DNA of 64,000 nucleotides from Colius striatus (taxonomy: Eukaryota; Chordata; Aves; Coliiformes; Coliidae): assembly GCF_028858725.1 (NCBI RefSeq), contig NC_084776.1, positions 558,001 to 622,000 of the forward strand. Direction: 5' to 3'. The position numbers and the translations under genes were made by a program. Of this stretch, positions 56,700 to 64,000 are shown piece by piece. The notes under the pieces are model-generated. The model was given only the letters and a program-made list of their open reading frames with translations, was not told where the DNA came from and searched no databases. The stretch's first letter is position 1, and every line of letters begins with the position of its first letter.

Positions 56700-58561
56700 T
56701 TAAATAAACTCAATGCCCTCGTATTTCACGCTGCCGATCCTGGTCTCGGGCAGGAGGAAGCGCCCGTCCAGCGTGAAGGCCATGATGTAGCTGGCGATCT
56801 TGCCGTTGTCCTCCTCCGATTTCAGCGCCACGATGATCTGGTCGTCCGTGTCCGGGATGAACTTGAAAGAGGAGAAGCCGTGGGTGGGGACGACGTCTCC
56901 CACGCGCCCCACCGTCACGTCCCCGAAGTCCTGCGTGGAGCTGAGCAGCAGGTTGGTGCCCCGGCGCTCGTCCGCCGCCTCGTCGTAGCGCTGGTGGCTG
57001 GCGCGGCGCGGCAGGAAGAACCAGCGCTGCAGGGTGTCGCTCCAGGACGCCGACTCGTGGATCAGGTAACCTGCGGCAGGACCGGCGGCTGACGCGGCAC
57101 ACGGGCACGCACCGCAGCCCTTCCCGCACCGCCGCAGCCCGGGAGCTCAGCCCCGCACCGGCAACCGCTGCCAGCGTTCCCACCCGCTCCTGCCCCGCCG
57201 CCCCTGCAGCAGCACTCCTGCTCCCTCCCAGAGCTAGGATGGGGCTGCCCAGGGGCCTGGCTGCCAGGCTCAGCACTGGCTGAGCCACTCTCCAGCTACT
57301 TGTGGCACAGAGAGGGGATAAAACTGGCCAGGGCGGCTCTGGCCCTTACACCGGGATGGGGAGCTCTTTGGCCTCCGGCATCCTTTAAACCCCACACCAG
57401 TCCCCGTGCCTATGGGGAGGGAGGGCTCAGCTCCTGAGCCAGCAGCAGGCCTGGGGTAGGGGGTGAGGAGGGGGAGCCTTGCTCAGTACCTGGGGGCCGG
57501 ATCCCTGCCGCAGCCCGCAGCGCATTGTAGTTGGCTACCCAGTTCTCGTGGCCCACGTCACCCTTGTAGCCGACGACCTTCACCCACTCAGGGTTCTCGT
57601 TCACCACCTCCCCTGTCGTCGTGGTCCACTCCTTGCCCAGTCCCCCCACGTAGAGATGCTCGTCCTTCACTGCCAGCCACTCTGCCTTGAAGCCTGCACA
57701 GGAGAGAACAGCATGAGGCAGGGCTCGTACACAGACATCAGACTGGTCCCCGCTGCCCTGGACACCACCCCAGACCCACTGCTGGGCACAGCCTTTGCCC
57801 ACACAGACACCTGGTCCCTGGCAGGAACCGGCCCCAGCCCGGATGGGATATGGGGTCAAAAAAGTGGCACACCCCACTCCAGAGAGCCACGGAGGGGCAA
57901 GGGCTTTGCTGCTCTGCGCCTGCAGGGCAGGATGGGGCTGCTCACCTTTCCCCACTGTGCCGTCCCCGTCCGGGAGGATCACCCAGGGCACCACCTTGTT
58001 CCCCTCGATCTGGTAAACCACTCCTGTCCGGTCGTCCACTGTGTACAGCTTCCCGTTGAAGACGACCAGCTCGGAGAGCTCCATGCCCCTGCCCTTCTCA
58101 GCCAGGTGGGACTGCAGCACGCTCTCCTCTTTGTCCCACTCCACCGCCACGCTGTCCCCGCTGTCTGACAGCACCAGGTAGCCCTTCTTCAGGTAACTGA
58201 ACCAGGTGTTCTCCTGGGGGCCGCGGGAGCGCGTGTCCAGGTCTGCGATGAGGCCGATGCGGTAGCGCACGCCCTCGGGGTTCTTCTGCGGGGGGGACAG
58301 CGGGTAGGTGTCATTGTAGCGCTGCCCTGCCCGCAGGCCCAGCTGCCAGGTGCGGGGACTGGGCGGGCTGTGCCGTGCTGGGGAGGAGCGCTGAAGGAAG
58401 AAGAGCAGCAGCAGCAGCCCCACGCAGGCCGACAGCGCAATGGCCCTCCAGCGCAGACGGAAGCGGGGGTCCGCAGCCTTGGTCATGGACGCGAGGACGG
58501 GCAGGCCCCCCACGCTGATCCGGAGCGGGCTCATAGACTCATGGCAGGGCGGCACGGGCAT
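56700..58561 (-). CDS. CANT1: Soluble calcium-activated nucleotidase 1 (complete, 396 aa)
   Basis: CANT1 is an ER/Golgi apyrase that hydrolyses UDP and GDP in a calcium-dependent way and supports glycosaminoglycan synthesis; human loss causes Desbuquois dysplasia. Coding exons: 57946-58561, 57490-57693 and 56700-57070, total 1,191 nt; human protein 401 aa. After [20 protein letters not shown] (start at 58561) comes one membrane segment (about 40-56, [17 protein letters not shown]), giving a type II protein. The lumenal five-bladed-propeller part starts near [11 protein letters not shown], with an Asn-Asp-Thr glycosylation site, and continues [62 protein letters not shown] and ends KYEGIEFI. 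All conserved acidic calcium-site stretches look kept. The start codon context and length match the family. No damage was seen. Confidence 0.95.
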
Positions 58562-60126
58562 CAGCCTGGGGGCGAGGAGAACCTGGCAGAAAGAGAGGGA
58601 AGCTGGTCAGAGAGCTGGAAGAAAGCTGGAGCCTGGTGTTGCACTGAGCTCGGGGGACAGCAGGGCACAGCCTCATCCCCTCCCCTGCAGCAGCAGGAGG
58701 TGCTGCTGTCCCACACAGGAAAGAGCCAGCATGCCGAGAGCGCTGCTTTGATGCTTAGCCCCTTCTCACCTCCCCCTGCATTGCCAGACCAGAGCAAGCC
58801 TTGGTGTGTTGGCAGGCACACAGGACCTGCTCAGCACCTCAACCTGCCTCAGGCTCCACAGCAGCCCAGGCAGGGAGCCAGGGGCGAGCCCCCGGGGTGT
58901 CCTGCTGAGTGGTGCCCAGGTCCAGTCCCAGGGGAAGCAGCTCCTTGCCTGTCGCTTGCTGCCTGTGGAGCAGCCAGCCTGGCCCAGCTCTGGCGGCCGC
59001 GGGAACTGGCGCTGCTGCTGAGTGTGTCCCCAGCCCCGCCACGATACCCAGACACGTGGCAGCTCCACCCAAGCAGGATGCACACACCTGAGCAGGAAGC
59101 GCAGTGCCAAGGTCTAAGGGACAAACATCTCGACCTGCCCGGCCTTAAACTCACAGCAGCTCCCCCCTGACAGCTCTGTCCAGCCACAGCGTTTCCTGCA
59201 GGCAGGACTCACCTGGGGGCCCTTCAGCCCACCCCAAGCTGTGCCCACCGCGGGGCCCTGACACCAGCAGTGCCTGTCCCTGCCACCTCCCTCTGCCTGG
59301 CACACAGGACGTGGCAGCCGGCTGGGCTCCTGCAGACAAGGCCCGACAGGCTGTGTAGGGCGCAGGGGCCAAGCTGACCCAGACCAGGGAGCCCCAGCTA
59401 GGGGCCAGGGAGCTGCCCCAGCACCGCTCGCTCTGCCCCTGTGCCACGCACCGTGGGACAGCGACTGCAGCCCGGGGCTGCCCCGAAGGGCCCACCGGCG
59501 GCTGCGGTGGGGCCCTGGGCCTGGCGCTGGGCAAGGGCCGTTGCTCCCCGCGGGCGGCCGCACGGCCACGCTCTCAATGTGCCTTTCAGCAGCCCGAGGT
59601 GTGAACAGAGGCTGCATTGAGCGTGGGGGGCCGAGCCCCGAGCAGGCGGCGGGTGCTCCGGGCCGCGGCTGGGACAGGGGAGAGCCCGTGAGGGGCGGCT
59701 GCTCGCGCCGGGACCCCGCGGGCTGGGCGCACCCGTCCGTCCCGGCGAGACCCCTGAGCATCGCCCTTGGCAGGGCCCGGGGAGCCCGCTCGGTGCAGCG
59801 CAGCCCCCCGCGCGGCCGCAGGGACCCCAGCAGCTGCCCCGAAGCACGGCCATGGGACTCCCAGCCCATCCGGGCACGGACACGGAGACCGGCCCCGCCG
59901 GACGCGGCCCTGAGGGAGGCCGGGACCCCTCGGCGCGGGGCTCAGCCCCGGGACCCCGCCGCTCGCGCCCGAGCGGGGCGCTGCGGGCCCGCGGAGCTCC
60001 CGCCCCAGCCCGACAGCGAGCCCCGTGCTGCAGGCCCGGCCCGGCCCGGTCTCGGCGCGCCAGGCCACGCCGCGCCCCCGCCCCGGTGCCCCCCGCGCGG
60101 TGCCGCCGCCCCCGGTCCCCGCTCAC

Positions 60127-60240
60127 CGCGGCGCCGCCCGCGCGCAGCCGCCTACAGCTCCCGGCAGCCCCCGCGCGCCGCCACGGCGGCCTGTAGCGGC
60201 CAAACCGCGGCCGCAACTACAACTCCCAGCAGGCCTCGAG
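60127..60240 (-). other. CANT1: Probable CANT1 non-coding first exon and core promoter
   Basis: The minus strand shows a clean donor GCGCCGCG|GTGAGCGGGG at 60127 in a CpG island, 1.57 kb upstream of the first coding exon; a 5' UTR exon is usual for CANT1. The upstream end is not defined. It overlaps two of the three ACTACAANTCCCAG-type elements at 60152-60283. Confidence 0.5.
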
Positions 60241-60283
60241 GGGCCCGCCCGCCCCCGCCGCGGGGCACGCCGGGAGCTGCAGT
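60152..60283. promoter_or_regulatory. CANT1: Three ZNF143/THAP11-type elements at the CANT1 promoter
   Basis: CTACAGCTCCCGGCAGC lies at 60152-60168 and ACTACAACTCCCAGCAGGC at 60216-60234, both on the plus strand; ACTGCAGCTCCCGGCGTG lies on the minus strand at 60266-60283. All follow the known promoter element ACTACAANTCCCAGCATGC, bound by ZNF143 and by THAP11/HCFC1. The middle copy is the closest match. Confidence 0.65.
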
Positions 60284-60869
60284 CCGCGCCGCCGCCCGGC
60301 GGGAGCGGCCCGGCCCGGCCCGCGCTGCCCGCACGAGCGGCCCTGGCGCCGCCACGCGAGGTTCGGCCCTGCCCCGGCGCCCGCGGCCCGGCCCCGGCAG
60401 CCGCTGCCCTTCGGAGCCTGGCCCGGCCGCGGCCTGTGTGCCCCCCCCCGTCACTCGGGTTGCGGAGCGGGCACAGACCGGTTGCGGGACGCCGCGCGTG
60501 TGCGAGCGGCCGCCGAAGGCCCGTCCCGGCCGCGTTCCGCTGCCCCCGGGCCGGGTGAACCCCTCCGCGCAGGCTCCGGCCGGTCCCCGGCCCGCGCCGC
60601 CCCAGCTCGTTGGGTCCCAGGCCCGGCGCCGCAGCCGCCGGGCGCGCACACGGTTAAGGGCGGCCGCCCGCGCCGCCGGGCGCACATCTGGCAGGGGGAA
60701 GGGCTGCGCCTCGTCCCGCTCCGCCGCTGCCTCCTGGAAAGTGCATTTCCGCCCGGGCCGAGGCGCGGAGGCGGCTGGAGCGGGACGCGGCCGCTGCCGG
60801 GGGCGCGGGATGCTCTAGGGCAGGAAAGGCAGCGCCAGGAGGGAGCGGCCCTGCCCCAGAGGTACGTGG

Positions 60870-63565
60870 GGGGCGGCTTTGGGGAGCCCCTCCAGGCCCG
60901 GGGACCTGCACCCCCGGGACGCACCGTGGGGCCAGGCACGCGGGAGCGGGGCCGCTGGCCCCCACAGCCTCGGGCAGTCGAGCGAGGCCACTGCCCTGCC
61001 TGTGCGGGGGGCGGCTGGCAGAGGCTCCCAGCCCCGAGGGCACAGCCTGGCCCCCGGCTGCGGGTGAGGGCTGGAGCCAGCGGCACCGACCCTGCACACA
61101 TCCAGCGTGGCTCCCTCAGCCCTGCGCCAAACAGCCCAGCAGACCCGAGGCTGGGCTGCCCCCAGGCACGTTTGTGGGGGACGTGCTGGCTGCAGGGATC
61201 CCCAGCACAACATCCCACTGCTGCTGCCCTCGCACGGCTTCCACCCTGCTGTCCGCAGGGTCTGCGCTGCTCTGGGTGTGCAAACAGCTCTGCAGCCACT
61301 GCAGCAAAGGACAGGGCCTGAAGCCATCCCATCAGCACAGCACCCCACTGCTCTGAGCCCCCTCCTCCCGGCCCCAGGCTCTGCTCGTGTTTCATCCTGG
61401 TCTTTGTCACTGCCGGGAATGTATTTCAGGATGTTTTGACTTACAGTCCCACGGCTTTAGCAGCCACTGGAGTTAAATCTCCCAACTGCTCCTGGAGAGC
61501 ATCCAACTCAACAGGAAAAACAGCGTCCCTTCAGCAGGGCTGCGTGTGCCGCCTGCCCCTGGGCTGTGGGGGACACACGCTCCTGCCCGGGAGCCCCAGG
61601 TGCTGCTGGTGGGTGCCCTGTGCTGAACACCCACCTCCAGTTCCAGCCCCACCACAGGGGCCTGTCGTGGTGGGGATTTCCTGGGGAAGGATTTCTCCTC
61701 TTCGTGCAGCAGTTCCCTGGGAAGCTGCATTTCCCCCGGGGCTGAGCCTGCTGCGGCTCTCAGGGGAATGTCTGGTTGCATGATCCCAGAACTGAGGGAA
61801 AGCCACAGGCTTCCCAAAACCCCACTGGGCTGCAGATCGTGTTCACTGGCATGTGGCTGGCACAGCTGGAGAGCCAGGGCCAAGGCTCCCCAGGGTGATG
61901 GCGGCTCACGAGCCCCTGACTGGCCTCCTCTGTGCTTCTACCCACAGACCCGCTTCTCCCCTGCCCTCAGGCCCCAGGCCAGGGTACAGGCAGGGAGGAC
62001 ACGCTGCCAGGCTGCCTGCACAGTGCCTACAGCCCTGCCCCTCCCTGTCCCCACAGTGCCTGGGGATGTGGGCTGAGATAACGGGCCAGAGGCAGGAGGG
62101 AGGGGGGGACACAGGCACCCAAGAGGGGACAGGCCCTTTGCAGAGAGTGTGGGCAGCAGGGAAAGACCTTTGGAGCTTTTCCCTATCCCTCCTCCCCTTC
62201 CCAGCCCCACCAAAGGTGACTCATGAGCCAGGCATCCACCCTGGCCTCACCACCCTGCCCCAGCATGCCTGCCCTGTCCCCAGACCCCAGACCGACACGG
62301 TACCCGCTGCCCAGGCTGGTGATCACTCGCACCCCCAGTGCTCAGAGTGCACACTTTCACCTAAACAACAGGATCCTGCCCCAAAAGCCTTCCTCATGGC
62401 CTGGCTCAGCCCAGCACAGCACCCTGGGCTCAGGCACTCCAGCATCCCAGAGAGCATGTGGGGTGCAGCCTGGCAGCACGAGGGGAGGGGAGATGGACAC
62501 AGCCGTGCCCGAGGCCAGAGCGGGGGCTGCAGCACCGCAGCGTGTGGGATGGGGCAGCCCAAACCTGTGCCCATCTGGCCATGCCCCAGCTCAGACCTGC
62601 TGAGCACTGGGGCAGCACCACACGTGTTTGGCCACGGCTGCCCTGGGGCCCAGGGCGAGGTGCTGCGTGCCCAGCTCCGCACCTGCAGCCCCTCCAGTGC
62701 TGATGCAGCAGGGAAGGGCAGCAGAGCTGCCCAGGCTGGGCCATGGGGCCACCAGCTACTGCAAATATTAGCTTTGGCCCCACACACGATGTGGGCCCTC
62801 AGGAAAGGTTTCTCCCTGTGGCAGCCAGCTCCCAGCCCACATCCATGGCTCTGGGAAAGTGGGACTTGTCTCCTTGCAAACCCTCAGATCAAGGGCTGGC
62901 AGCTCCTGGGGCACAGGGGCCCCTTCCACAGGGCCTGTGCTGTGGACATCCTGCACGCTGTGGTGCAGGAGGGAGGATGCAGGCACACTCCCCAGGCAAG
63001 AATGGGGTAGGCAGGGCTGCACCCCAGCATCTGCCCCATGGCAGCTGGAGCTGCCTGTAACTTTTTCAGGTGCTGACACCGAGTTGCTGCTCTTGGGCAT
63101 CCATGAGAGGCAGCTGAAGCCAGGCTGAGGTGGAGCAGCAGCACGTGGCCCAGGGCTTGGACAGTCAGGCAGAGACTGCTGCTCCACTCCACCTTTGGCT
63201 GCCCAGGTAATTCCCTCTCCCCTGCATGCCAGGGCTCAAGGGGCTGCATGTCCCCAGCTCCCAGCTTGCTGGTGAGCCCCAAGCCCCTGCACTTCTCCAG
63301 TGTGGGGCTCCCCAGGAACTCACTGGAACATCACCAAGGCACATGGCCCAGCTAAAAGCAGCTGCTTAGATACAGATGGTCCTTGCAGCTGCAAGAGATG
63401 GGGAAAGCTCAGGTGTACAGTGCCTGGGGCTGAGTGGCACACCAGGTCCTGTCCTGAGGATGGTGCAGGGCACAGCCAGGCTGGCAGGGCAGGGCATCTC
63501 TGCCTCTGCCAGGCTGTGCTGTCCCCCTCAGCCACCCCTGGCATCTCACAGGGCACGGACTCAGC
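60870..63565 (+). other. C1QTNF1 upstream region or 5' UTR intron, no coding exon recognised
   Basis: This 2.7-kb stretch is moderately GC-rich with no repeat and no recognisable coding exon. A less GC-rich patch near 61400-61520 could be regulatory. Long open frames on either strand lack any domain or splice support. Confidence 0.45.
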
Positions 63566-63966
63566 ATGGAGGGGCTTTGGGCACTCGGTGTCCTGCTGCT
63601 TTCCTGCCTGCTGGTGCCCTGCCCTGCGGGCAGCCAGACCACTCCCAGCCCTGACCAGCGTTGGCAGATGGACCCCGAGGAGGCACCATCCCAGCACCGT
63701 GCCAGGTGAGGGCACCTCAGGGCCAGGGCGTTTGGCAGTGGGGGCTGGGGCAGCCCTGGCACCACAAAGGACCGTGGCCCCTTTGCAGCTCCCTGTGGTG
63801 CTTTGCTCTGTCCTCGCCAGGCCTGTGCAGGAGCAGGAGCCCGGCGGTGCCCAGGAGGGGCTGCACTCGCGGCCCCGCTGCGTTCGCTGCTGTGAGCCGC
63901 CCAGCCCACACTTCTCCTACCCCCCCTACCAGCCCCTGCCTCAGATCAACATGACCATCCTGAAAG
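63566..63966 (+). CDS. C1QTNF1: Complement C1q tumour necrosis factor-related protein 1, first two coding exons (cut by the right edge)
   Basis: C1QTNF1 (CTRP1) is a secreted adipokine-like protein with a collagen-like stalk and a C1q globular head. Exon 63566-63705 begins MEGLWALGVLLLSCLLVPCP, a clear signal peptide of about 22 residues, and ends at GCCAG|GTGAGG. Exon 63821-63966 encodes RPVQEQEPGGAQEG, then RCVRCCEPPS and PQINMTILKG, matching the human R-C-L-R-C-C and P-Q-I-N-I-T-I-L-K-G motifs that precede the collagen repeats. Phases agree (AG|G). About 95 of some 280 residues are present; collagen and C1q exons lie to the right. The divergent orientation next to CANT1 equals human. The start could in principle be preceded by a further coding exon, but the signal peptide makes that unlikely. 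Confidence 0.88.
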
Positions 63967-64000
63967 GTGAGGGCTGGCAGCACTGCCTCCAGCCAAACCT

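Larger units (their letters stand above)
59560..60830. promoter_or_regulatory. CpG island between divergent CANT1 and C1QTNF1
   Basis: This is the strongest CpG block on the right side of the window. CANT1 starts in it on the minus strand. A plus-strand donor-like AGAG|GTACGTGG near 60861 might end a 5' UTR exon of C1QTNF1, but this is weak. Confidence 0.5.

Noticed and set aside
58370-59170. A 266-codon plus-strand frame antisense to CANT1
   Set aside because: It overlaps the CANT1 coding exon on the opposite strand and has no family resemblance.
60482-61321. A plus-strand frame as a first coding exon of C1QTNF1
   Set aside because: It is Arg/Pro/Ala-rich CpG-island translation; the real N-terminus with a signal peptide is at 63566.
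1-64000. Endogenous retroviral or other capsid-bearing elements, CRISPR arrays and prokaryotic systems
   Set aside because: No LTR pair, gag/pol/env-like frame or regularly spaced repeat array was seen; the tandem arrays present are simple minisatellites.

Overview
This window is avian nuclear DNA, GC-rich and gene-dense as on a bird microchromosome. The evidence is vertebrate multi-exon genes with short introns, two fragments of the bird-typical CR1 LINE, and protein sequences close to, but distinct from, the mammalian orthologues. The gene order DNAH17 - CYTH1 - USP36 - TIMP2 - CANT1 - C1QTNF1, with the first five on the minus strand and the last on the plus strand, is that of human 17q25.3. 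The one visible difference is that LGALS3BP, which lies between TIMP2 and CANT1 in human, is not seen here. All exon boundaries were read by eye from GT/AG signals, reading-frame phase and protein continuity; no alignment was run.

Layout. 318-16354 (-): the 5' 45 coding exons of DNAH17, an axonemal outer-arm dynein heavy chain, giving 2,420 residues from the start Met through AAA2; the rest lies off the left edge. 16355-17044: intergenic, with four copies of a 71-bp repeat. 17045-34078 (-): CYTH1, an ARF exchange factor, complete at 398 aa. It includes a 3-nt microexon and a large intron with a 33-copy, 39-bp minisatellite, and it may have a second first exon. 34251-43728 (-): USP36, a nucleolar deubiquitinase, 19 coding exons and about 1,075 aa. 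44560-53587 (-): TIMP2, complete at 220 aa in five exons with a 6.4-kb first intron. 53588-56699: intergenic. 56700-60230 (-): CANT1, complete at 396 aa in three coding exons plus a non-coding first exon. 63566-63966 (+): the first two coding exons of C1QTNF1, cut by the right edge.

The genes are linked by conserved synteny rather than by a shared pathway. TIMP2 and C1QTNF1 are secreted, CANT1 is an ER/Golgi nucleotidase, USP36 is nucleolar, CYTH1 works at membranes and DNAH17 in the axoneme. The five minus-strand genes are packed head to tail: USP36 polyadenylation lies about 170 bp before the CYTH1 start codon. CANT1 and C1QTNF1 diverge from a CpG-rich stretch.

I found no operon-like or novel multi-gene system, no retroviral element, no tRNA and no CRISPR array. 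The most useful leads are the CYTH1 glycine microexon, a phase-compatible alternative CYTH1 first exon, an in-frame retainable USP36 intron, a triple TGAGTCA cluster in TIMP2 intron 1, a triple ACTACAANTCCCAG-type cluster at the CANT1 first exon, and the missing LGALS3BP.
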